Shown: positions 1-6,384, numbered from the stretch's first letter. The stretch is 6,384 nucleotides of DNA from Desulfobulbaceae bacterium (GCA_026990725.1 JALXCX010000189.1:1-6384), one strand, 5' to 3'. Numbers and translations are program-made. The notes: generated by a model from the letters alone, not told the origin.

Positions 1-1843
1 CGCTCCTCTCCGCTTCGTCCCTGGACTGCCCGGCAAGCTGAAGCTGCTTTTCAGCCTCTGCAAGCCTGCTTTCTGCCTCTTGTTTTTTGCGTTCTTCTGC
101 CCTGCTCTTTTCTGCACGTTCTTCCGCAGCTTCGACAAAGCGGGCCAGCTTGTCCCGCTCCTGTTCTTTCTCGCTGAACTGTGGAATGTTACCGGCCACA
201 AAGGGATGGTCAAGGGCACCGCATAATGGACAGGGAGCCCCATCTTCAAGCCGATTTCTCTCCTCTTCCAGGCTGGAAATACGCTGCAGATACATCATTT
301 CCTTTGAAAGATTTTCCAGTTCAGCCCGGTACTCACGAAGCAGGCGACCTTTCAATAACGATTCCAGTTGATTCCGGCTTGCCTGATAGTTTGCAAGAGC
401 CGACTCATACGCTTTTGCGCAGCTGGTAGATTTTTGTTTCCATTCTTTGAGGTGTTGCGTCTTTTTTGCCAGTAGCTTTTGTTGTTGAGACAGGGTTTTT
501 TTCTTTGAAGCGATTTCTTCGACAAAAAATTTCAATCTGTCCAACTGCTCTGTCATGCCTCCAAGACCGGTCGCCAGTGTTTCATCACTTGCATGTTCTT
601 TTAGATAGGCATCTGCCTCTTCAAGCTTCTTTTGCTCCTCCTGCCGGCTGTTCAGTATTTTCTGTTTGCCGGCTTGTTGCCGCTCATGCTCTGTTGTACT
701 CTTGTTATACTCTGCGGCAGCAATGGCCTGGGTTTTTGTCTTTTCCTGGATCTGCAGATCCAGCCCCCTGACCTCCTGCACAAGCCTCAGTCCTTTTTTT
801 TGCGCCTCTTTTGCCTCTTTTTTTGCCTGGCCGGCCTTCTCTAAGGACACCTCCTGCCGTTCGAGGGCCTGTTGCAGTTGGGGCAGATTCTTCTCTGCTG
901 CAACCAAATCCTTCTGCTCCTGTTTCTGCTGCTGCCTCAAAACCGATAAGGGTGCAAACACTCCATCAAGACGGACTGCTTTTTGCGCCAGATCAAGCCT
1001 GTCTCGTTCCGGAGCAAATGCTGCAACCGCTTTGTTCACACGATCTTTATCCCTGGATAATTCGTCCAGTTCACTCTTCAGGGTTTCAATAGTAAGCAGC
1101 CAGTGGAGGAGCTTTCCGGTCTGTTCCTGGTCTGCGGCCAGCTTTATTCTGATTTTTTCTTTTTCTGCAAGTTCCCTGTTACGTATTGATACCTGTTCAT
1201 CTGTCAGGAGCTCAATCCCCTGGAGCTGCGCCTGCAAAAGCTCAAGGGAATTCTTTTCCTCTCGATACCGCTCATGCACCTTTTGGGAAATTTCACTGTA
1301 AATTTTCGTTCCGGTAATCTGCTCCAGAACCGGAGCACGTTTATCAGGAGTTGCCTGTAAAAAAGCGGCAAACCCTCCCTGGGCAAGCAGGGCCGAGCGG
1401 GTAAACCGATCAAAATCCATACCCGTGTGCTTCTCGATAACCCGTGCGACATCCCGTTTTTTTGATTCAAGAATCTGGCCCGAAACAGCATCAGCGATCT
1501 CGTGCCGGGATTGGGCCAGTTTACCTGCTGATTTTTTTCTGGCCCGATGCTGGCTCCAGTGACAGCGAAACCTGCCGCTTGCAGATTCAAATGTCACCTC
1601 GGCAAAACAGTCGCCTGTCTGGCGGGACATTATTTCATTTGATTTAGCTGTTATCCTGCCAAGCCTGGGCGTGGCCCCGTACAGGGCAAGACAAATGGCA
1701 TCAAGAATTGTCGACTTCCCGGCTCCTGTTGGTCCGGTAATGGCAAAAATTCCGTTTGCGCTGAATTCCGGCACAGTAAAATCAAGCAGCCACTCCCCGT
1801 AAAGAGAGTTCAGATTCTTAAAGCGCAACTCAAGTATCTTCAT
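1..1843 (-). CDS. sbcC: SbcC, ATPase/coiled-coil subunit of the SbcCD nuclease (5' part; 3' end beyond the left edge)
   Basis: SbcC is the Rad50-like ATPase of the SbcCD complex, which with the SbcD nuclease cleaves DNA hairpins and processes double-strand ends in the cytoplasm. The 614 visible codons read without a stop or frameshift from the ATG at 1841-1843. The N-terminal ABC half has Walker A GPTGAGKST at residues 37-45 and a Q-loop in SALLAQGGFAAFL (Gln155), both typical of SbcC. From about residue 190 a long Glu/Lys/Gln/Leu-rich coiled coil follows. The zinc hook CPLCG is at residues 538-542 (Cys codons at 230-232 and 221-223), and the returning coil begins after it. The signature motif, Walker B and C-terminal ATPase half should lie left of position 1. 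The start is 11 bp after the sbcD stop, with a weak AGG about 6 bases upstream, so the two genes are probably co-transcribed and translationally coupled. The identification is very secure. Confidence 0.96.
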   Translation of the reverse strand, partial: MKILELRFKNLNSLYGEWLLDFTVPEFSANGIFAITGPTGAGKSTILDAICLALYGATPRLGRITAKSNEIMSRQTGDCFAEVTFESASGRFRCHWSQHRARKKSAGKLAQSRHEIADAVSGQILESKKRDVARVIEKHTGMDFDRFTRSALLAQGGFAAFLQATPDKRAPVLEQITGTKIYSEISQKVHERYREEKNSLELLQAQLQGIELLTDEQVSIRNRELAEKEKIRIKLAADQEQTGKLLHWLLTIETLKSELDELSRDKDRVNKAVAAFAPERDRLDLAQKAVRLDGVFAPLSVLRQQQKQEQKDLVAAEKNLPQLQQALERQEVSLEKAGQAKKEAKEAQKKGLRLVQEVRGLDLQIQEKTKTQAIAAAEYNKSTTEHERQQAGKQKILNSRQEEQKKLEEADAYLKEHASDETLATGLGGMTEQLDRLKFFVEEIASKKKTLSQQQKLLAKKTQHLKEWKQKSTSCAKAYESALANYQASRNQLESLLKGRLLREYRAELENLSKEMMYLQRISSLEEERNRLEDGAPCPLCGALDHPFVAGNIPQFSEKEQERDKLARFVEAAEERAEKSRAEERKKQEAESRLAEAEKQLQLAGQSRDEAERS

Positions 1844-1854
1844 CTGTTGCCTGT

Positions 1855-3078
1855 CTACTGCGCATTGCTGTCTTCTTCCTGCAAAAGGGTAAGTATTTCA
1901 TCATGGGCCCGCATCAGTTCCGTGCGCTCCTCACCTGTGATTTCATAGCTTTCCAGACAGCGGCGGAAAACATCCCGAACATCGAGATCATCCAGTGTTT
2001 CATTCCATGAGGCGGCCTTCATAACCTTCTCGACAAGGCGCCTGTTTCTTATTCGGCAAATCTCCAGCCCGCTTCCGGCAATCATTTCATCGATTACCTC
2101 CTGCAGATTACCGACTATTTGCCCTCCTGTGTAATCAATTTCCAGCCAGGCTGTGCTCTTTTCTCTAATCTCCTTCGCTATTGCCGATTGAATTTCCTCC
2201 AGGGAGCCGTTAATTTTTTTGAGCGGTTGAAAACAGGGAATGTCAATTGTTCGGACATGAGGTTTTTGCCCGGCACACTCGATTTCCACCACCATTTTCT
2301 GCTGCCGGGCCTCACCAAATCCCATGGGGATGGGAGATCCCGAATAACGAAGAGTCTCTTCACCTGCGACTTTTTGGGGGATGTGCAGGTGACCAAGCGC
2401 CACATAGTCAAGACAGGCCGGGAAAACATCTCTGCCAATCACTCCCAGCGAGCCGACGTATAATTCCCGAACCCCGTCGTCTTCAACCGTTGTGCTGCCC
2501 GCAATAAAAAGATGCCCCATGCCGATTATAGGAATATCATTTTCTGCCCGCTTTTTTTCGGCAAGACTGCACACCTGATGATAATGGGCAAGAATCCCCT
2601 CTGCCAGTTGCCTGTTTTTTTCCTCTGCGCTCTCACCCGCGCGTGATAAACGAATATCTCTATCCCGCAGGTACGGCACAGCACAGATAATGGCTTCGGG
2701 TTGATTTTGACTGTCCTGCAAGACAAGGACTTCATCTTCAGGGTTCCTGGTCATCGCGCCAATAACATGGACATTTAAAGCCCGTAACAACGTCCTGGGA
2801 GCATTTAAAAAAGTCGGCGAATCATGATTACCGCCTATGACAACGATATGCCGACAGCAGGAGTTGGCCGCCCTGTTTAAAAACCGATAATAAAGTTCCT
2901 GTGCTCTGTTGCCCGGAGTTGCGGTATCAAACACGTCCCCGGCAACAAGCAGACAGTCAATTTTTTCCCGCCTGATGCGCTCTGCCAGCCAGTCCAGAAA
3001 AGAGGCAAACTCTCTGTAACGTTTGCGGCCATACAGCCTGCGGCCAAGATGCCAGTCTGAAGTGTGAAGAAATTTCAT
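1855..3078 (-). CDS. sbcD: SbcD, Mre11-type nuclease subunit of SbcCD
   Basis: SbcD is the metal-dependent (Mn2+ in characterised homologues) exo/endonuclease partner of SbcC. The calcineurin-like phosphoesterase motifs appear in order: SDWHLG (Asp8, His10), GDVFD (Asp48), GGNHDS (Asn84, His85, Asp86), GHLF (His189) and GHLH (His230, His232). The region after about residue 270 would be the capping and SbcC-binding part. The chosen ATG at 3076-3078 gives 407 residues, close to the roughly 400 of E. coli SbcD, and opens directly with MKFLHTSDWHLG as in the family. It has AAGG about 8 bases upstream. A longer in-frame start at 3114 would add 12 residues with no family support. The stop is TAG at 1855-1857, and sbcC follows after 11 bp. 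All metal-ligand motifs are intact, so the enzyme should be active. Confidence 0.96.
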   Translation of the reverse strand: MKFLHTSDWHLGRRLYGRKRYREFASFLDWLAERIRREKIDCLLVAGDVFDTATPGNRAQELYYRFLNRAANSCCRHIVVIGGNHDSPTFLNAPRTLLRALNVHVIGAMTRNPEDEVLVLQDSQNQPEAIICAVPYLRDRDIRLSRAGESAEEKNRQLAEGILAHYHQVCSLAEKKRAENDIPIIGMGHLFIAGSTTVEDDGVRELYVGSLGVIGRDVFPACLDYVALGHLHIPQKVAGEETLRYSGSPIPMGFGEARQQKMVVEIECAGQKPHVRTIDIPCFQPLKKINGSLEEIQSAIAKEIREKSTAWLEIDYTGGQIVGNLQEVIDEMIAGSGLEICRIRNRRLVEKVMKAASWNETLDDLDVRDVFRRCLESYEITGEERTELMRAHDEILTLLQEEDSNAQ

Positions 3079-3220
3079 GTGGGTTACCTTATCACAGCCC
3101 GGTGCAGTGAACAATTCCGGAAAAATTTTTCTGTTCCTAATGACGCCACTCTTCGGTATAAGTACATAATTGGTAAACTTTTAAAAAAACTTCACTGGAA
3201 TGCACAAGAGGAGAATCATT
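3079..3220. promoter_or_regulatory. Divergent promoter region between sbcD and the selenoprotein-biotin operon
   Basis: This is the only sizeable non-coding gap, and transcription must leave it in both directions. It is AT-rich, with an AAAAATTTTT tract at 3121-3130. On the plus strand two weak sigma70-like candidates can be drawn. One is TTCCTA (3134-3139) with TATAAG (3157-3162), spacer 17. The other is ATGACG (3140-3145) with CATAAT (3165-3170), spacer 19. No convincing pair was found for sbcD. I see no clear BirA-type operator (paired TTGTAAACC and GGTTTACAA arms) and no BioR-type box. The existence of promoters here is inferred from gene orientation, and the exact elements are uncertain. 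Confidence 0.45.
3206..3214 (+). promoter_or_regulatory. Strong Shine-Dalgarno for the selenoprotein gene
   Basis: AAGAGGAGA lies 6 bases before the ATG at 3221, and its AGGAG core (3209-3213) is 7 bases before it. This is the best ribosome-binding site in the window. It decides the start: it serves the ATG 33 bases before the in-frame TGA, so a strong initiation signal would be spent on an 11-codon peptide unless the TGA is read through. Confidence 0.85.
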
Positions 3221-3559
3221 ATGGCTGTTGATTGGGCTTATTTACGTAAAGGCTGAAAATCGTGTACTCGGGCACAGGCTGTGTTTGACGAAAAGGGTGT
3301 AACAATAAAAGAGACCGTTGAAGCCAGAAAACAGAAGATTGAGGGCGATGATGCCTGGGCAATATTGGCTGCTGCCAAAGAAGTGATCGTTGGCCGGGGG
3401 AAGAAAACTGTCATTTTTGACCCGAAAAAGGATGAAAAAGAGGCCATACTCAAAGTCTGTCTTGGCCGTACCGGTAACCTGCGGGCACCAACGCTTACAA
3501 TGGGTGACCGAATCGTTGTCGGTTTTAATGATGAAATGTATGCTCAATTTGTCGGATAG
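3221..3559 (+). CDS. ArsC/Spx-like thioredoxin-fold selenoprotein with UGA (Sec) at codon 12
   Basis: This is a small cytoplasmic redox protein of the ArsC/Spx-like thioredoxin superfamily; I recall it as the type annotated 'ArsC family (seleno)protein'. Reading TGA at 3254-3256 as selenocysteine gives 112 residues ending at TAG (3557-3559). The N-terminus MAVDWAYLRKG-U-KSC puts Sec12 and Cys15 in a UxxC motif at the position of the CxxC of Spx or the catalytic Cys of ArsC. RTGNLRAPTL (residues 83-92) has the form of the conserved Arg plus cis-Pro loop (Pro90), and VGFNDEMY (100-107) resembles the ArsC/Spx C-terminal segment. The only other Cys is Cys80. Three other genes here (bioF, bioG, the antiporter) end with TGA, so TGA is a normal stop in this genome and the recoding is local. 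No signal peptide or membrane segment is seen. The substrate is unknown: arsenate or a protein disulfide are possibilities, not findings. The gene is 3 bp before bioF, so it is probably in the same transcript. A single-base error in a TGC or TGT codon is the alternative, but the SECIS-like hairpin argues against it. Confidence 0.88.
3254..3291 (+). promoter_or_regulatory. Bacterial SECIS-like hairpin downstream of the UGA
   Basis: By eye, the RNA folds with a lower helix 3260-3263/3288-3291 (UCGU with ACGA). A five-base 5' bulge GUACU (3264-3268) ends in a U next to the upper stem. The upper stem pairs 3269-3276 with 3280-3287: C-G, three G-U wobbles, then C-G, A-U, C-G, A-U. The apical loop is GGC (3277-3279). 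Counting the U of UGA as 1, the loop Gs are at 24-25 and the bulged U at 15. This is close to the arrangement described for E. coli fdhF, where a bulged U and a loop GU contact SelB. It would recruit SelB with Sec-tRNA. No folding energy was computed. Confidence 0.72.
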
Positions 3560-3562
3560 CCT

Positions 3563-4750
3563 ATGCAAGCATTTGAACATCGCCTCCAGCAGGAGCAACA
3601 GCAACGACAGGACCAGGGGCTTGAACGGTGTTTATCTACTGTACAGGCGGCAGGGCAGGGGAAAATTGTCTCGAATCGTCATGCCTTTCTTAATCTAGCC
3701 GGTAACGATTACCTCGGGCTTGGCGGTAATCAGGAGCTGGTCGCCGAGTTTTACAAAAACCTTGCCCCGGAAAACTGCTTTGAACTCTATGGCCCCGGCA
3801 GTGGGGCCTCCCGGCTTATGACCGGTAATCACACCGGATATCAGACTCTTGAAACAAAACTGGCTGCGCTTTACGGTACGGAAAAAGCGCTCATCTTCAA
3901 TTCCGGCTACCATGCCAACATCGGGCTTCTCCCGGCTCTGGCCGGAAAAGACGACCTGATTATTGCCGATAAACTCTGCCACGCAAGCCTTATTGACGGT
4001 ATGCGCTTGTGCCGGGCAAAAATCATACGATACCCGCATCTGGATTATGACTGTATAGAGGGGTTACTTGGTAAATACAGGGAGAGTCGCAAAACCATTT
4101 TCATTGTCTCTGAATCTATTTTTTCAATGGATGGTGACTGCGCAGATGTCGCGCTGCTCACCAGGCTGAAAGAACAGTACAACGCTGTGCTCTATCTTGA
4201 CGAGGCCCATGCGGTTGGTGTTCGGGGAAAACAGGGGCTGGGGCTTGCCGAGGAACAGGGAGTCATGGAACAAGTGGATTTGCTGGTGGGTACTTTTGGC
4301 AAAGCCTGGGCTGGTCAGGGCGCTTTTGTTGCCTGTAATAAGACTATCTATGACCATCTCATCAACACGGTCCGTTCCCTGATATTTACCACAGCACTCC
4401 CCATGGTCAATGTTCACTGGCTGAACTTTTTACTGCCAAAAATTGCTGCCATGGCAGAACAACGAAAGACATTGCTGCACAATGCCCGTCTGCTCCGCAA
4501 AGGATTACTGGAACAGGGCCTTGTCTCTGAGGGCGACAGCCAGATTGTACCTGTGCTGATTGGTGAGGCACATCGCGCAGCCGCTGTGGCAGAACAGCTC
4601 CGTAAACAGGGATACTGGATTAATGCGATTCGCCCGCCAACCGTTCCACAGGGTAGTTCAAGGCTGCGCCTGTCTGTAACCTTAGACTGCACCCCGGAAG
4701 ACCTTACCCGCCTGCCCCAGATTATTGCAGAAACAGCCGCAGCCTTATGA
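3563..4750 (+). CDS. bioF: BioF, 8-amino-7-oxononanoate (KAPA) synthase
   Basis: BioF is a PLP-dependent alpha-oxoamine synthase that condenses pimeloyl-ACP (or pimeloyl-CoA) with L-alanine to give KAPA, CO2 and free carrier. Its 395 residues compare with about 384 in E. coli. Family motifs appear in order: NDYLGLG near residue 50, YGPGSGASRLMTGN near 75-90, FNSGYHANIG, SESIFSMDGD, LDEAHAVG (Asp213 and His216, which contact the cofactor ring) and GTFGKAWAGQGAF with the Schiff-base Lys247. Glycine-using relatives (2-amino-3-ketobutyrate CoA ligase, ALA synthase) share the fold, but the adjacent bioG and bioC make BioF by far the better call. The start is 3 bp after the selenoprotein stop, with only GGA 6 bases upstream, so coupled translation is likely. 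The TGA stop overlaps the bioG ATG (ATGA, 4747-4750). Confidence 0.95.
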   Translation: MQAFEHRLQQEQQQRQDQGLERCLSTVQAAGQGKIVSNRHAFLNLAGNDYLGLGGNQELVAEFYKNLAPENCFELYGPGSGASRLMTGNHTGYQTLETKLAALYGTEKALIFNSGYHANIGLLPALAGKDDLIIADKLCHASLIDGMRLCRAKIIRYPHLDYDCIEGLLGKYRESRKTIFIVSESIFSMDGDCADVALLTRLKEQYNAVLYLDEAHAVGVRGKQGLGLAEEQGVMEQVDLLVGTFGKAWAGQGAFVACNKTIYDHLINTVRSLIFTTALPMVNVHWLNFLLPKIAAMAEQRKTLLHNARLLRKGLLEQGLVSEGDSQIVPVLIGEAHRAAAVAEQLRKQGYWINAIRPPTVPQGSSRLRLSVTLDCTPEDLTRLPQIIAETAAAL

Positions 4751-5415
4751 AAACCTGCTGGCTCCATCGTGCAGATCATCCACGATGTCTTGTCTTTATG
4801 GCCGGCTGGGGCATGGGGCCTGAACCTTTTTTTGGGCTCCCTTCAGATTCCTGCGACCTGCTTATGGTCTATGACTACCGGACGATCGAGAGCTCAACTC
4901 TCTTAAACTCCCTGTCCGACAGTACTTATAGCCACATCGACCTTCTTGCTTGGTCCATGGGAGTCTTTGCTGCAGCAACCCTGGGAGACGAGATTACCTT
5001 TGACCAGGCAACAGCCATTGGCGGCACCTGCACACCCGTTGACGACACATACGGTATTCCCGGTGCTTTTTTTGACACCATGATTGAAAATTTTTCAGAA
5101 GCAACCCTGAAACAGTTTTACACTTCCATGTTCAGCAACAGCTTAAAGGCCGGGCCATTTCTTGCAAATCAGCCGATCAGGCCTCTTGCAGAACTCCTGG
5201 AAGAGCTTGTCTCTTTGCGCGCAGCCTGTACCAGCCAGCAACCGCCCCCTGATATTTTCAACCTGCACATAATCACCGGGCGTGACCGGATCTTTCCGGC
5301 CCGAAATCAGCTACGCGCATGGGGAGGAGACAACAGCACCACTTTCCCCTGGCCCCATTTTCCCTTTTACGACCAGACCGCCTGGTCTTCCTTGCTGACA
5401 CCTATTGCCAAGTGA
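4747..5415 (+). CDS. bioG: BioG, pimeloyl-ACP methyl ester esterase
   Basis: BioG is an alpha/beta-hydrolase that cleaves the methyl ester of pimeloyl-ACP methyl ester, ending chain elongation. It is one of several unrelated-subfamily replacements for BioH. The 222-residue protein shows the BioG pattern: GWGM at 20-23 (oxyanion region), VYDYR at 41-45, nucleophile elbow AWSMG with Ser70, an IGGTCTPVDD segment followed by GIPGAFFDTM, then TGRDRIFP with Asp180 and PHFPF with His204. The inferred triad is Ser70-Asp180-His204. The position between bioF and bioC agrees with this role. ATG overlaps the bioF stop by 4 bp, and the TGA stop overlaps the bioC GTG start by 4 bp (GTGA, 5412-5415), so the three biotin genes are translationally chained. 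It belongs to the group once called DUF452. Confidence 0.9.
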   Translation: MKTCWLHRADHPRCLVFMAGWGMGPEPFFGLPSDSCDLLMVYDYRTIESSTLLNSLSDSTYSHIDLLAWSMGVFAAATLGDEITFDQATAIGGTCTPVDDTYGIPGAFFDTMIENFSEATLKQFYTSMFSNSLKAGPFLANQPIRPLAELLEELVSLRAACTSQQPPPDIFNLHIITGRDRIFPARNQLRAWGGDNSTTFPWPHFPFYDQTAWSSLLTPIAK

Positions 5416-6164
5416 TTGATAAAAAAAAAATTAAACAGTCATTTCAGCGGGCAGCAGACAGTTACGAGGACCAGGCAATGATTCAGCACCGGGTTGCGGA
5501 CAGACTGCTTGGTCTTGTGGGCAGATACTGCGGCAATGAATTCTACCGGGTGCTTGAAATTGGTTGTAGTACCGGGTTGCTCACTCGCAAACTGGCCAGT
5601 CAGTATCCTGAGATTATGGAAATTGTGCTCTGTGATCTTGTGGAGAGCTTTGTCACCCGGGCCGGTGATCTGCCCGGAATCACTGCTGTCAGCTTTCTGG
5701 CAGGAGATATCGAGACCCTGCCCTTGTCCGGCACATTTGATTTGATTATTTCCTCTTCCACCCTGCACTGGGTCCATGACCTGAACACATTGCTGCAGAA
5801 ACTCTCTGCTCATCTGAAACCGGGCGCTATTCTTGCCTTTTCCATGTACGGCCCGGACAACCTGCAGGAAATCCGCTCGCTGACCGGGCGTGGACTTACC
5901 TACTCTTCCCTGGAACAGGTACAGGAGATGGTCAGCCGCTATTTTTCAGTTGACCACAGCTCGGAGCGACTCGAAACCCTCTTTTTTCAAAGCCCTGATG
6001 ACGTACTGAGCCATCTGCGCCAGACCGGAGTCAATGCCTTAAGCAGCACCCCCTGGACCCCGCGCAGACTGCAGCACTTCAAAGACGAATACCTGAACAG
6101 ATTCAATGATCCTCAAGGAGTTCGTCTGACGTATCATCCAATGTATCTGCTTGCCCATCTCTAA
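5412..6164 (+). CDS. bioC: BioC, malonyl-ACP O-methyltransferase (GTG start)
   Basis: BioC is an SAM-dependent methyltransferase that caps the free carboxyl of malonyl-ACP, so that fatty acid synthase can elongate it into a pimeloyl chain. Starting at GTG 5412 gives 250 residues, against 251 in E. coli BioC. The start abuts the typical opening of the family (KIKQSFQRAADSYEDQA, residues 6-22). SAM motif I is VLEIGCSTG at 47-55, a GDIETLPL loop follows at 98-105, and FDLIISSSTLHWVHDL at 109-124 is the class I post-motif strand and helix with the Trp common in BioC. An upstream in-frame ATG at 5319 would add 31 residues lying entirely inside bioG and not resembling BioC, so it is rejected. Codons 4-7 lie in an A10 run (5421-5430). 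The last 62 bp overlap the convergent antiporter gene. Stop is TAA. Confidence 0.93.
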   Translation: MIDKKKIKQSFQRAADSYEDQAMIQHRVADRLLGLVGRYCGNEFYRVLEIGCSTGLLTRKLASQYPEIMEIVLCDLVESFVTRAGDLPGITAVSFLAGDIETLPLSGTFDLIISSSTLHWVHDLNTLLQKLSAHLKPGAILAFSMYGPDNLQEIRSLTGRGLTYSSLEQVQEMVSRYFSVDHSSERLETLFFQSPDDVLSHLRQTGVNALSSTPWTPRRLQHFKDEYLNRFNDPQGVRLTYHPMYLLAHL

Positions 6165-6384
6165 CCTCCCCCACAAACCGGCTGACCATTCTCCCGATAC
6201 TTAAGCCCTGCACAAGAATGGAAAAAGCCATTATGCCATAGGTGATGGTCACCAGTGCGTTGCGCTCCGGACCTGCCGGCAGGGAAAGGGCGAGGGCAAC
6301 AGAGATTCCGCCCCGCAGGCCGCCCCAGGTTAAAATGCGGATGGTTCCCCGACGAAAATGCAGCCGTGCCTGCAACGTTTTCAC
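6103..6384 (-). CDS. CPA1/NhaP-type Na+(K+)/H+ antiporter, C-terminal fragment (5' part beyond the right edge)
   Basis: This is an integral membrane cation/proton antiporter of the CPA1 family. Only the last 93 residues are visible. ILTWGGLRGGISVALALSLP is the characteristic near-C-terminal transmembrane segment, with the conserved Arg of GLRGG. It is followed by the second hydrophobic stretch ALVTITYGIMAFSILVQGL and then IGRMVSRF. The protein ends in a short acidic tail (about 20 residues, rich in Asp/Glu), with no large cytoplasmic regulatory domain. The GTG at 6382-6384 is an internal codon, not the start, since most of the transporter is missing. The TGA stop (6103-6105) lies inside the 3' end of bioC. 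The ion preference cannot be told from this piece. Confidence 0.9.
   Translation of the reverse strand: MKTLQARLHFRRGTIRILTWGGLRGGISVALALSLPAGPERNALVTITYGIMAFSILVQGLSIGRMVSRFVGEVRDGQADTLDDTSDELLEDH

Noticed and set aside
666..1301. A 211-codon plus-strand ORF, very rich in Ser and Cys, and other plus-strand ORFs over 87-1092.
   Set aside because: They lie antisense to the uninterrupted sbcC coiled-coil frame. Their Ser/Cys/Phe-rich composition is what the reverse strand of Glu/Lys/Gln codons gives. No family resemblance was seen.
3121..3130. AAAAATTTTT as a bidirectional terminator.
   Set aside because: It sits between divergent genes, where no terminator is needed, and it has no GC-rich stem. 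An A-tract or UP-like promoter element is more plausible.
3170..3178. TTGGTAAAC as a half-site of a BirA-type biotin operator.
   Set aside because: It carries an extra G relative to TTGTAAAC, and there is no partner GTTTACAA arm at the required spacing.
3241..3250. Perfect palindrome TTTACGTAAA just before the UGA codon, considered as an operator.
   Set aside because: It lies inside codons 8-10 of the selenoprotein, has no second copy in the intergenic region, and could be chance.
3281..3559. A separate 92-codon gene starting at GTG 3281.
   Set aside because: It is the downstream part of the selenoprotein frame. It has no ribosome-binding site of its own, and the true ATG with a strong one is at 3221.
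6241..6283. Two small inverted repeats (GGTGA/TCACC at 6241-6253 and CCTGCCGGCAGG at 6272-6283), considered as terminators for bioC.
   Set aside because: Both lie within the antiporter coding sequence and neither is followed by a T tract on the bioC transcript. They are more likely chance results of coding sequence.

Overview
The window looks like ordinary bacterial chromosome of roughly 50% GC, densely packed and without mobile elements, RNA genes or CRISPR. The clearest lineage hint is a UGA-containing ArsC/Spx-like selenoprotein. I associate this family with anaerobic Deltaproteobacteria (Desulfobacterota, for example Desulfobulbales- or Desulfuromonadales-type bacteria). That taxonomic reading is inference from family knowledge, not a database result.

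Layout. On the left, the minus strand carries sbcD (1855-3078) followed by sbcC, which starts at 1843 and runs off the left edge. Together they encode the SbcCD (Mre11-Rad50 type) nuclease. A 142-bp intergenic region (3079-3220) separates this pair from a divergent plus-strand operon. That operon contains a 112-residue selenoprotein (3221-3559) with an in-frame UGA at codon 12, then bioF (3563-4750), bioG (4747-5415) and bioC (5412-6164). Spacings are +3, -4 and -4 bp. The right edge holds the 3' end of a minus-strand CPA1/NhaP-type cation/proton antiporter gene, which converges on bioC and overlaps its last 62 bp.

How the genes work together. BioC methylates malonyl-ACP so that the fatty acid synthase can build a pimeloyl chain. 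BioG removes the methyl ester, giving pimeloyl-ACP. BioF condenses this with L-alanine to make KAPA, the first ring-precursor intermediate of biotin. The later steps (BioA, BioD, BioB) are not in the window. SbcCD is an unrelated DNA-repair module that shares only the divergent promoter region.

The most notable item is the selenoprotein. A standard gene caller would read the TGA at 3254-3256 as a stop. It would then either miss the gene or start it at the internal GTG at 3281, losing the UxxC redox motif. A strong Shine-Dalgarno, an intact downstream frame, the UxxC motif at the thioredoxin-fold active-site position and a bacterial-SECIS-like hairpin just after the UGA all support selenocysteine insertion. 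The gene's place at the head of a biotin operon is unexplained.
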